NCBI GenBank assembly: GCA_963774195.1
Contig: CAVZDY010000001.1
Location: 1,922,001 to 1,986,000, forward strand
Origin: Roseiarcus sp963774195
GTDB lineage: Bacteria; Pseudomonadota; Alphaproteobacteria; Rhizobiales; Beijerinckiaceae
Length of the DNA: 64,000 nucleotides
Direction of reading: 5' to 3'
The notes under the pieces are model-generated. The model was not told where the DNA came from. It saw nothing but the letters and a program-made list of their open reading frames with translations, and did not search any database. Numbering within the stretch: the stretch's first letter is position 1; each line of letters opens with the position of its first letter. This document shows positions 54,461 through 62,999 of the stretch, piece after piece. Made by a program: the position numbers and the translations under genes.

Positions 54461-55346
54461 CTACCTATCTCCACGCTCCGCGAGAAACGATGCGAGTTCG
54501 GGGACCATTTTCTGTCCGGCTCCGGCCTCGACCGCGCCGAGATAGGTCGCCCCCACAGCGTCGGCGATCGCATGGGCGGAATGCGTCTCCCGCGCCATTT
54601 CCCGGTAATAGTCGATATCCTTCAGCGCGTTGGAGATGAAGAACTGGAGCGCAGAGGCGTCTTTCGTCAGCAGGTATGGCTTGAGCCGATCGAGGGCCAC
54701 GCCGCCGCCGCCGCCGTTCGCAAGGACTTCGACGAAGGTTTCCGGGGCGACGTCCCCTCGCTCAGCGCAGGCCGCCGCCTCGGCAAGCAGCGACATGAAG
54801 CCGACCGACACAAAGTTGTGCAGCAGCTTCATCTTGTGTCCCGCGCCAAGCGCCCCGACCACCGCAATGTTTTCCGCGAAACACTGGAGAACGGGCCGCA
54901 CTTCCTCGATCGTCTCGCTTGCGCCGCCCACGAGCAGAATTCAGCTTTCCCTCATGGGCGTGCTGGGCGGTTCTCGTCATCGGGGCGTCGATGAAGCGGC
55001 CGCCCTTGGCTTCCACCAGGGCCGCCATCCGTTGGGTCGACCCAGGAATGGCGGTCGAACAGTCGATGATGACGGCGCCGGGCTTCAACCCCGCAAGCAC
55101 GCCATTCTCGGAGGTGAGAACTTCCTCCACCTGAGGCGATCCGGTGACGCAGAGAATGATGACGTCGGACGCGCGAGCCACGTCGGCCGCCGTCGTTCGC
55201 GTCGAGGCGCCGAGGGAAAAGAGCTCGTCAAGCGGACGATTGCCGGGGTGCTCCAGCGCCGTCAGCGTGTAACCCCGCTTCAGGATATTTCGCGCGATCC
55301 CGTGACCCATCAGGCCAACGCCGATAATGCCAATTGCGGGTTTCAT
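54461..55346 (-). CDS. 6-phosphogluconate dehydrogenase/3-hydroxyisobutyrate dehydrogenase-family protein, frameshifted
   Basis: NAD-binding beta-hydroxyacid dehydrogenase. The N-terminal part has GIIGVGLMGHGIARNIL and FIDAPMTRTAQHAHEGKLN; the C-terminal part, in another frame, has LLVGGASETIEEVRPVLQCF, GAGHKMKLLHNFVSVG (catalytic Lys) and the helical domain. One extra base at 54939-54942 (AATTCTG, read as AATCTG restores the frame and gives KLNLLVGG) separates them. Start 55346 follows GAGAGGAAC. Substrate is unknown; it sits between hemA and hemC. Confidence 0.85.
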
Positions 55347-55551
55347 CGCTGTTCCTCTCCATCCAAATCCAAAATGTCCCTCGCTCGAACGCCGCAGACG
55401 GCTTGGGCTCCGGATCGAGCGCGTCACCCACGGTTTGCTCGTCGGCCCGCGGAATCACGAGAGACGAGGGACCGTCTATCACACCCAGAGGCCGCGTAGG
55501 ATCGCGACAGCGGGCGCGACCGGGCCGCGCCACCGTGTGGATTGGGCGGTG

Positions 55552-56494
55552 CTAACTCGGGTCGGAGTTAGAGCGCAGCACGCCGGGCGGCAGCCGGCCC
55601 TTGACGTCGCGGCCGGCGTCCCGGCCCAGGCGAGCGGCGTCCTGCGGCAAGCCGGAGAGGCGCACGTCGAAAGCCTCCGATCCGTCCTCGCGCAGCACCT
55701 GACCGACGAATAGCAGGGCGCCGTCCACGATCCGGGCGTGGCCGGCGATCGGCGTCCGGCAAGACCCCTCGAGTTCGGCGAGGAAGGCCCGCTCGGCAGT
55801 CACCGCGATCAAGGTCGGGGCGTGGCTGATGGCGGCGAGCGTGGCGAGGGCGCGCGCGTCGTCGGCGCGCGCGGTCAAAGCGATGGCGCCCTGACCCACC
55901 GCCGGCAGAAAGGCGTCGAGATCGAGCGGCGCCCGTGCGCGATGGGCGAGGCCGAGACGCTTGAGCCCCGCCATGGCGAGCAGCGTGGCGTCGATCGCGC
56001 CGGTTTCGGCCTTGCGCAACCGCGTCTCGACATTGCCCCTGAGGAGCTCGACCTTCAGAATCCGGCCGCAGTCGACGCGCCTGGGCCTGGCGGCGGAGAG
56101 AGGCGGCGCCGAGCCGCGCGCCCGGCGGCAGGGTCACGAAGGAGTCCGCCACCGACGAGATGAAAGCGTCGCGCACGTCCTCGCGCTCGAGAAAGCCGGC
56201 GATTGTCAGCCCCTCCGGGAGCTGGGTCGGTAGGTCCTTGGCCGAATGGACGGCCGCGTCGATCCGCCCTTCGAGCAAAGCGGCGTCGATTTCCTTGGTG
56301 AAGAGGCCCTTGCCGCCCGCCTCGGCGAGGGGCCGGTCCTGAATCATGTCCCCGGTCGTCTTGATGACGGCGAGCGCGATCGCCGCTTCGTCCCAGCCCT
56401 GCGCCGCCGCCAGCAGCCGGCGCGTCTCCCGCGCCTGCGCCAAAGCGAGGGGAGAACCGCGCGTGCCGAGGGTGAAAAGAACCTGAGTGGCCAT
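55552..56494 (-). CDS. hemC: Hydroxymethylbilane synthase (porphobilinogen deaminase), frameshifted in this sequence
   Basis: Polymerises four porphobilinogen units. FTLGTRGSPLALAQ, HSAKDLPTQLPEGL and GAASLRRQAQARRLRPD lie in one frame and VELLRGNVETRLRKAETGAIDATLLAMAGLKRLG through EGSCRTPIAGHA (the cofactor Cys) in another. Removing one base at 56059-56060 (GATTCTG to GATCTG) restores RPDLKVELLRGN. Because this enzyme is needed for heme and usually single-copy, an assembly or base-call error is the likeliest cause. hemD, its usual neighbour, is not seen. Confidence 0.9.
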
Positions 56495-56696
56495 GATGCG
56501 CCATTACGGGAGAAACGGCGCGCTGGCTAGGGGTTCGTGGGGTAGAGCGGCCGTTCTGTCAGCCGCCTTGCCGCCCATGCGTCGAAGGAAGGCCAAAAAG
56601 CCGGCATCCACTTTTTCGTCGCGCGGATAGCGTTGACAGCGCGCTCGGTTTGGCGTGGTCTCTAAAGCTACGGATGCAAAGCAAGGGAGCGCGCCC

Positions 56697-57206
56697 ATGC
56701 GACTTTTGGCGCTGATCGGCCTTCTGGCGGTTCTCGGCGCCATCGGCGCAGGGGTTTACTTCTTCGGCGGGTTCTACGATGTCGCCGCGAGCACGGCGCA
56801 GCCGGCGGTCGTCGATTGGGCGCTCTCCAGCGTGCGCGCCGCCTCCATAGTCCGCCACGCGAGCGACCGGGCGCCGAATTCCATCGACGATCCGAACACG
56901 ATCCAGGATGGCGCGCGCGCTTTTGCGGCCCGGGGCTGCGAGAACTGCCACGGCGCTCCCGGCGTCGACTGGCAGAAGTTCTCGGAAGGCATGCGGCCGT
57001 GGCCCGCCGACCTCAAGGAGGTCGCGCCCGAGCGAAGCGTCGCGCAGCTCTTTTGGGTGATCAAGAACGGCGTCAACATGACGGGCATGCCGAGCTTCGG
57101 CTCCGAGAACGTGCCGGATCAGGAAATTTGGAACATCGCGGCCTTCGTGAAAAAGTTTCCGACCACGACGGACGCCGACTTCAAGTCGTGGACGGCGGCG
57201 AAGTAG
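56697..57206 (+). CDS. Membrane-anchored monoheme cytochrome c
   Basis: 169 residues. One N-terminal hydrophobic helix (3-23) acts as an anchor or uncleaved signal; heme site C81-E-N-C84-H85; probable distal Met in NMTGMPSFG. Start 56697 follows AAGGGAG. It is convergent with the sugar transporter operon. It may feed an oxidase; no partner is near. Confidence 0.9.
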   Translation: MRLLALIGLLAVLGAIGAGVYFFGGFYDVAASTAQPAVVDWALSSVRAASIVRHASDRAPNSIDDPNTIQDGARAFAARGCENCHGAPGVDWQKFSEGMRPWPADLKEVAPERSVAQLFWVIKNGVNMTGMPSFGSENVPDQEIWNIAAFVKKFPTTTDADFKSWTAAK

Positions 57207-57232
57207 CGCAACAGTGGTCGCTCAAGGCGGCG

Positions 57233-57325
57233 CCCCTGTCATGCCCGCGGAAGCGGGCATGACAGGGGTCAAAGGGCGAAGGCCTGCGGCAGTTGTCTGG
57301 CCCCCCCTTTCGCGGGGGTGACACC
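57233..57325. repeat. Dispersed palindromic repeat, family B, with a 16-bp perfect hairpin
   Basis: CCCCTGTCATGCCCGC (57233-57248) pairs perfectly with 57253-57268 around GGAA, followed by the family block ending GGGGGTGACACC. It lies between the convergent cytochrome and ABC ATPase genes and probably terminates both. Confidence 0.8.
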
Positions 57326-57350
57326 GGTCCGTGTCAACCAAAAAGCGAGC

Positions 57351-58439
57351 CTACCCGATCTCTATCCGCCGCCCGGCTTCGTCGAACAGGTGGATGTCGG
57401 CGAGGTCGGCGCCGAGGGTGATTGCTTCGCCGGCGGCCGGCGTGCGGCGGCCGCGCGTTTCGGCGACCAGCATCTCTCCGTCGGCGCGGCGGACATAAGC
57501 GAAGGAGGATTCGCCGAGGCGTTCGACGAGTTCGACCGCGCCATTGGCGACGAAGGCGCCGGGCCCGTCGCCAAGCGTCAGATGTTCCGGCCGGACGCCG
57601 ATCGTCACCGGCGCGCCTTCTCTAAGGGCCGCCGAGGCGGGGGCGCCGAAGGTCTCGATCGCCGGGCCGGCGATATGGGCGCGTCCGTCGACGACGCGCT
57701 GAACCTTGCTCTTGAAGAAATTCATCGCCGGCGAGCCGATGAAGCCGGCGACGAACAGGTTGGCGGGCGTATAGTAGAGATCGAGCGGCTTGCCGATCTG
57801 CTCGATGCGTCCCTGGTTCATTACGACGATGCGGTCGGCGAGCGTCATCGCCTCGATCTGGTCGTGGGTGACATAGATCATGGTCGCGCGCAGCAGGCGA
57901 TGCAGTCGCGCAATCTCGACGCGGGTCGAGACGCGCAGCGCCGCGTCGAGATTGGAGAGCGGCTCGTCGAACAGGAATACGTCGGGCTCGCGCACGATCG
58001 CGCGGCCGATCGCGACGCGCTGGCGCTGGCCGCCTGAGAGGTCGCGCGGCTGGCGCTCCAGCAGCGCTTCGAGCTGCAGCATGCGCGCCGCCTCGGCGAC
58101 CCGCTTGTCCATCTCCTTGCGCTCGACGCCGGCGAACTTGAGGCCGAACGTCATGTTCTTGCGCACGTTCATATGCGGATAGAGCGCGTAGGACTGGAAT
58201 ACCATCGCGATCTTGCGCTCGGCGGGAGCGAGCTCGTTGACCAGCCGCCCGCCGATTGCGATGTCGCCGGAGGTCGGCGCGTCGAGGCCGGCGATCATGC
58301 GCAACAGGGTCGACTTGCCGCAGCCCGAGGGGCCGACCAGAACGACGAACTCGCCGTCGTCGACCGCAAGCTCGATTTCGCTGAGGACGCGCGTCTCGCC
58401 GTAGTGCTTGGCGAGATTCTCGATGCTCAAAGTCGCCAT
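57351..58439 (-). CDS. Sugar ABC transporter ATP-binding protein (MalK/UgpC type)
   Basis: 362 residues: Walker A GPSGCGKST, Q-loop FQSYALYPHM, signature LSGGQRQRVAIGRAIV, Walker B VFLFDEPLSNLD and a C-terminal TOBE regulatory domain (about 240-362, VTIGVRPEHLTLG). It is the last gene of the murQ-transporter operon, 12 bp after a permease gene. It couples ATP hydrolysis to uptake of a sugar. Confidence 0.95.
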   Translation of the reverse strand: MATLSIENLAKHYGETRVLSEIELAVDDGEFVVLVGPSGCGKSTLLRMIAGLDAPTSGDIAIGGRLVNELAPAERKIAMVFQSYALYPHMNVRKNMTFGLKFAGVERKEMDKRVAEAARMLQLEALLERQPRDLSGGQRQRVAIGRAIVREPDVFLFDEPLSNLDAALRVSTRVEIARLHRLLRATMIYVTHDQIEAMTLADRIVVMNQGRIEQIGKPLDLYYTPANLFVAGFIGSPAMNFFKSKVQRVVDGRAHIAGPAIETFGAPASAALREGAPVTIGVRPEHLTLGDGPGAFVANGAVELVERLGESSFAYVRRADGEMLVAETRGRRTPAAGEAITLGADLADIHLFDEAGRRIEIG

Positions 58440-58451
58440 GGGCGCGAAGTC

Positions 58452-59285
58452 CTATTTTACCGCGCCGGCAGTGAGCCCGGCGATGAGCTGTCTCGAAAAG
58501 ATCACATAGATTGCGACGATCGGCAGGATCGCCATCGACAACGCGGCCAGCACCGAGTTCCAATCGGTGATGTACTCGCCGAGGAACTGTTGCACGCCGA
58601 GCGTGATCGTGTGGGTCGAGTCGGACGAGGTCAGGATGAGCGGAAACCAGAGATCGTTCCAGATCGGCACGATGGTGAAGATTGCGACGGTCGCGATCGC
58701 CGGCCGCAGCAGCGGCGCGATCACCTCGAAGAAGATGCGGGTCTCCGGCACGCCGTCGCAGCGCGCGGCGTCGCGCAAGTCTTTGGGGATTTGCTGGATG
58801 AACTCGCTCAGGATGAAGATCGCGAGTGGCAGGCCCTGTGCGACGTAAACCAGGATCAGCGCCGTCAGCGTGTCGTTGAGCCCGGCCTCGCGCATCATCT
58901 TGAGGATCGCGACGGAGCCAAGGCGGATCGGCACCATGATGCCGATCGACAGGAACAGCGCGAGCGCAGTCGAGCCGCGAAACCGATATTCGGTCAACGC
59001 CCAGGCGGCCATTGCGCCGAACAACAGGACGAGCCCCATGCTGACGAGCGTCACGATGAGCGAATTCGTGAAATAGGTTCCGACATGCGAGGCGTTGAAC
59101 ACCTTCGCATAGCCCACCAGCGAAAATGACGTCGGATTGGGCGGAGCAAGGGGCGCGCCGAAGATTGCCCTGCGCGCCTTGAAGGAGTTCATCACCACGA
59201 GCAGGATCGGCCCGATCGCAAGCAGGCTGTAGGCGATGAGGATCGCGTGAACGCCCAGGAATTGCGCGCGCTGTTTGACCTGCAT
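58452..59285 (-). CDS. Sugar ABC transporter permease (MalG-like)
   Basis: 277 residues, about six helices; the EAA loop reads EFIQQIPKDLRDAARCDGVPETRIFFEVIAPLLRP, typical of carbohydrate permeases of the MalG class. Start 59285. It pairs with the MalF-like gene 10 bp upstream. Confidence 0.93.
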   Translation of the reverse strand: MQVKQRAQFLGVHAILIAYSLLAIGPILLVVMNSFKARRAIFGAPLAPPNPTSFSLVGYAKVFNASHVGTYFTNSLIVTLVSMGLVLLFGAMAAWALTEYRFRGSTALALFLSIGIMVPIRLGSVAILKMMREAGLNDTLTALILVYVAQGLPLAIFILSEFIQQIPKDLRDAARCDGVPETRIFFEVIAPLLRPAIATVAIFTIVPIWNDLWFPLILTSSDSTHTITLGVQQFLGEYITDWNSVLAALSMAILPIVAIYVIFSRQLIAGLTAGAVK

Positions 59286-59295
59286 CGTTTCTTCC

Positions 59296-60246
59296 CTAGA
59301 AAGCGTAGCGGCGCAGGCGACGCTGCACGACGAAGAGATAGAAGCAGACGCCGACGAGGATGATGAAGAACATCACGGTCGCGACCGCCGCGCCCATCGT
59401 CGGATTGCCCAGCTGCAGCTGGAAGCCGAAGAAGGTGCGATAGAAGAAGGTGCCGAGAATGTCGGAGGCGAAGTTCGGGCCGGCGAGCGCGCCCTTGACC
59501 GAATAGATGAGATCGAAGGCGTTGAAATTGCCGACGAAGGTCAGGATCGACACAAGGCCGATAGTGGGCAGCACCAGCGGCAGTTTGATGTGCCAGAAAA
59601 TGCGGAAGTCGCCGAGCCCGTCGACGCGCGCGGCGTCGATCAGTTCCTCCGGAATGTTGAGCAGCGCGGCGTAGATCAGCATCATCGGAATGCCGACGAA
59701 CTGCCACACCGAAATGAGGGCGAGGGTCACCAGCGCCGTCGACGGCAGGCCGAGCCAGGGCGCAAACCAGCTTCCGAGCCCGATCGACTTCAGTGCGCCC
59801 TCGGCGACGCCCCACAGCGGCGACAGGATGAGATTCCAGCTGAAGCCGATGATGACGACGGAGAGCATGGTCGGCAGGAAAATGATCGTGCGATAGAGCC
59901 CCTTGAAGCGGAGCCGGGACAGACTGAGCAGACCCGCGAGAGCGATGCCGATCGGGTTCTGCACCGCCATATGCACGCAGAAGAAGATGAGGTTGTTCCA
60001 GGCCGCGTTCCAGAACGGCTTCGACCAGACGGAGTCGGTCAGCAGCGTGACGAAATTGGCAAGGCCCACGAAGCTATATGCGCCTGCGTTGTCGGTCGTA
60101 TAGGTCGACAGGCTGATCGTCGCGAGCAGGGGATAGATCGAGAAGAGCGTATAGATCGCGACCGCCGGCCCAAGGAACAGCGCCATCAGCGCAATGAACC
60201 GGCCCCGCGGCATGGAGGCGACGACTTGGGATAGGGGTTCGGTCAT
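59296..60246 (-). CDS. Sugar ABC transporter permease (MalF-like)
   Basis: 316 residues with six or seven helices; EAA loop LNIPEELIDAARVDGLGDFRIFWHIKLPLVLPT. Forms the channel with the MalG-like partner. A family A repeat (60309-60398) separates it from the binding-protein gene. Confidence 0.93.
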   Translation of the reverse strand: MTEPLSQVVASMPRGRFIALMALFLGPAVAIYTLFSIYPLLATISLSTYTTDNAGAYSFVGLANFVTLLTDSVWSKPFWNAAWNNLIFFCVHMAVQNPIGIALAGLLSLSRLRFKGLYRTIIFLPTMLSVVIIGFSWNLILSPLWGVAEGALKSIGLGSWFAPWLGLPSTALVTLALISVWQFVGIPMMLIYAALLNIPEELIDAARVDGLGDFRIFWHIKLPLVLPTIGLVSILTFVGNFNAFDLIYSVKGALAGPNFASDILGTFFYRTFFGFQLQLGNPTMGAAVATVMFFIILVGVCFYLFVVQRRLRRYAF

Positions 60247-60308
60247 CGGTTGGTGCGCCGGAAAAAGAAGCGTCGTCTAGGAGAAAGCGTTGTGCGTCTT
60301 GTCGGAGC

Positions 60309-60398
60309 CGTCATTGCGAGCGGAGCGAAGCAATCCTTGGCGCCGACGATGCAAGCGGAACCATGGATTGCTTCGTCGTTGCACTCCTCGCAGTGACG
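60309..60398. repeat. Dispersed palindromic repeat, family A copy 4
   Basis: CGTCATTGCGAGCGGAGCGA ... TTGCACTCCTCGCAGTGACG inside an operon, between the binding-protein and first permease genes. Here it could act on mRNA stability, lowering permease relative to binding-protein output. Confidence 0.82.
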
Positions 60399-60441
60399 AA
60401 CTGCCCTCCGCACCGAGGCGGAGGGCTTGAGCGTCAGCCGA

Positions 60442-61702
60442 TTACTTGGCCGGGTGATACCACTTGTCGAGGCCGTCCTGGATCTGCTTGCTGGCGCCTT
60501 CCGGCGTCAACTTGCCGTTCATCACTTCCGCGGAGACGTTCCAGAGCTCGTTCTCGAGGTTCGGCGTGCCGCGGTTGAGGATCTGGTAGGAGTTGCGGAT
60601 CGTCGACTTGCAGTCCTTGCGCCAGCTGAGCATTTGCGCCGCAAGGTCGTCCTTGACCGTCACCGGCGCCTTGCTGAGGGGGAAGAAGCCCGGCAGCGCA
60701 TTGGCGTAGAGCGTGGCGAACTCCGGCGTCGTCAGCCACTCCAGGAACTTCTTCGCGTCTTCCTTGTTCTTGGACGCCGAATTCAGGCCCATGCCGATGT
60801 CGACGTGGTCGGAGATGTAGCACTCAGTGTCACCCGCCGGCAGCGGCGGCGGGAAGACGCCCATCGGGAACTGCGCCTGGGAGCGGAAGGTCGAAATGTC
60901 CCACGAGCCGGCCGGATAGATCGCCGCCTTGCCGAGCGAGAACAAGTTCTGGCTGTCGGGATATTTCTGGGCCTGGTAGCCATTGCCCATATAGGGCGCC
61001 CAGGACGCAAGCTCCTTGAACACCGCGACATACTGCGGGTCGGTGAACTTCTCCTTGCCGGCGATCAGCGCGGCGCGGCCGGTCTCGCCCTTCCAGTAAT
61101 CGGGGCCGATGTTCTGGAAGCCCATCGTCGCGGCTTCCCACTGGTCGGCCGTTCCCAGGTCGATCGGCGTATAGGTCCCGTCCTTCTTGAGCTTGTCGAG
61201 GATCTCGATGGAACTCCGCCATCGTCTTCGGCTCTTCGGCGCCGATCTTGGCGAAGGCGTCCTTGTTGTAGATGAAGCCGTGGAGGACGGACGCCATCGG
61301 CACGCAGAAGGCGGTCTTGCCGTCGTCGGTCGACCAGGCGGCCTTGGCGATGTCGGGGAAGTTTTCCATGCCCTTGAGGCTGGTCACGTCGTCGAGCTGA
61401 TGCTTCTGAAAGAGCTGCAGCGACGCGTCGAACGGACGGCAGGTGATGAGGTCGCCCGCGGTGCCGCCATCGAGCCGCGCGTTCAGGGCGGCGTTGTAGT
61501 CGGCCGGCGCGGAAGCGGCGAACTCGATCTTGATGTCGGGATAGTGCTTCTCGAAGGCGGGGATGATCTGGTTGTTCCAGATATCCGCGTCGTCGTTGCG
61601 CCAGCTCTCGATCTTCAGCTGTCCTGCCTGGGCCGCCGTCAGGCCCGCCACCAGCGCCGCGATCGCCGCGCCGCCTCGGACTATGGATGTCGCACGCTTC
61701 AT
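60442..61702 (-). CDS. Sugar ABC transporter substrate-binding protein, frameshifted in this sequence
   Basis: Family 1 solute-binding protein. The N-terminal part (signal peptide about 1-26, then QLKIESWRNDDADIWNNQIIPAF) is in one frame to AEEPKTMAEF; the rest (EILDKLKKDG, then GTADQWEAATMGFQNIGPDYW to the end) is in another. One extra base at 61208-61213 (GAGTTCCATCG) explains the break. Start 61702 follows GAGGGAGTG. It captures the sugar for the permeases downstream; amino-sugar or cell-wall sugar is inferred from murQ. Confidence 0.87.
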
Positions 61703-61745
61703 GTTCACTCCCTCCACTGCCGGGCCTTACGCCCGATTTTGAAAC

Positions 61746-62744
61746 TCAAGCGTCACGCTGCGTCCGCTCCAGCGCACCCGTGCGCGATAGCGCATCCGTG
61801 CGCGATAGCGCATCCGTGCGCGATAGCGCATCCGTGCGCGATAGCGCATCCGTGCGCGATAGCGCATCCGTGCGCGATAGCGCATCCGTGCGCGATAGCG
61901 CACTAGCAAGATCGCCGCCACATTCGGCGACAAGCGCTTTGGCCGCCTCGGCGTCGAGGCCGCCGGCTGCCGCGACGACCGCGGATTTGACGTCGAAATG
62001 GGTTGCTTCGAGCGCGCTTACGGCGGTCTCGTGATCGACCTCGGCGAGGCGCTCGACGATGCCCGCTGCGCGGGCGCGAAGCTTCGCGTTGTCCGGCCGC
62101 AGATTGATCATCAGGCCGCGATGAACATGGCCGAGTTCGGCGCAGGCGAGCGTAGAGATGACGCCGAGCGCCGCTTTTTGCGCCGTGCCGGCGCCAAGAC
62201 GCGTCGAGCCGTCGACCGCCTCGGGGCCGGTCGGCAGCAGAACGGCGACGTCTGCTCGTTCCAGGAGCGGGGCGCCTGCCCGACAGGCGATCGCGACGAC
62301 GCGGGCGCCGCGCGTTTGGGCGGCACGCGCGCCAGCGACCGTGAAAGGCGTCGAGCCGCTCGCCGAGACCGCGATCACGAGATCGTCTTCGACGAGCGCG
62401 AGCTGCTCGATCGCGCTCGCCGCCTCGTTCTCGTCGTCTTCGGCCGCGCCGCCGACGAGCGCGCCAAACGGATCGCCGCCGGGCGAGACGAAGGCGACGC
62501 TCCGAATGTCGAGACCGAAGGTGCCCGGCAACTCGGCGCCGTCCTGAACGGCAATGCAGCCCGAAGCGCCGGCGCCGAGATAGATCAGCCGTCCGCCCTT
62601 GCGCAGCGCGTCGGCGACGGCATGAGCGGCCGAGACGAGGGCGTCCGCCGCCTCATCGACGCAGCGCACCGCGCGGAGCTGGTCGCCGATGAGAGAGCGA
62701 AGCAGCGCGTGCTCGCGCAGCGCCTCATCACCCGTCGCCCTCAT
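61746..62744 (-). CDS. murQ: N-acetylmuramic acid 6-phosphate etherase-like SIS protein with a repetitive C-terminal tail
   Basis: 332 residues. MurQ cleaves the lactyl ether of MurNAc-6-phosphate to GlcNAc-6-phosphate. The SIS core has GGRLIYLGAGASG, the catalytic-Glu block QDGAELPGTFG, AEDDENEAASAI, IAVSASGSTPFTVAGA and NLRPDNAKLRARAAGIVERL. The family's N-terminal leader (TEQRNP type) is missing. After about residue 280 the protein ends in seven ALSRTD-type hexapeptides and a degenerate eighth, encoded by an 18-bp tandem repeat. It is the first gene of the transporter operon and divergent from a GntR regulator. A different SIS sugar-phosphate enzyme remains possible. Confidence 0.82.
   Translation of the reverse strand: MRATGDEALREHALLRSLIGDQLRAVRCVDEAADALVSAAHAVADALRKGGRLIYLGAGASGCIAVQDGAELPGTFGLDIRSVAFVSPGGDPFGALVGGAAEDDENEAASAIEQLALVEDDLVIAVSASGSTPFTVAGARAAQTRGARVVAIACRAGAPLLERADVAVLLPTGPEAVDGSTRLGAGTAQKAALGVISTLACAELGHVHRGLMINLRPDNAKLRARAAGIVERLAEVDHETAVSALEATHFDVKSAVVAAAGGLDAEAAKALVAECGGDLASALSRTDALSRTDALSRTDALSRTDALSRTDALSRTDALSRTGALERTQRDA
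61774..61902. repeat. 18-bp tandem repeat (minisatellite) in the 3' end of murQ
   Basis: Seven copies of an 18-bp unit (plus strand GCGCATCCGTGCGCGATA), nearly perfect; the first copy differs (ACCCGTG). In the murQ frame each unit encodes ALSRTD, the last-but-one ALSRTG. Changes in copy number would keep the frame. Confidence 0.93.
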
Positions 62745-62790
62745 GCTTCCCCCTGTCCTCAGTGGCCACCCAGGCCGCGCATACCACTAG

Positions 62791-62833
62791 ATACCTCTTG
62801 TTTTCGATGATTAACTGAATGTATACCTCTTGT
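62791..62833. promoter_or_regulatory. Direct-repeat operator candidate for the GntR regulator
   Basis: ATACCTCTTGT occurs at 62791-62801 and again at 62823-62833, 32 bp apart (about three helical turns), within the AT-rich part of the murQ/gntR divergent gap. It is a plausible binding site for the adjacent regulator. Confidence 0.55.
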
Positions 62834-62999
62834 CCATAGCGCGCGGCGAAAAAGTGGACGCTGTTTTACGTCGAAAGCGCGCGGAATTTAAGGGGTGCGG
62901 CGATTGGCGCGATCACCGCGCGAAGTCGCAGAGACGCGCGGGGATGCTGGTCTTAAGCGGGCTTGACCGCCAAGCGACGCGTCGGAGCCGGAGGATGGG

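Noticed and set aside
56059..56060. Programmed frameshifting in hemC
   Set aside because: The site GATTCTG lacks a slippery heptamer and stimulatory structure, and three unrelated genes nearby show the same kind of extra base, so error is simpler.
61774..61902. Tandem repeats considered as a CRISPR array
   Set aside because: Units are contiguous 18-mers with no unique spacers and lie inside a coding frame; no cas gene is near.
61187..61906. A plus-strand frame ending in repeated HPCAIA units
   Set aside because: It is antisense to the sugar-binding protein and murQ genes; the repeat is simply the other strand of the 18-bp minisatellite, and the murQ frame has a clear domain and start.
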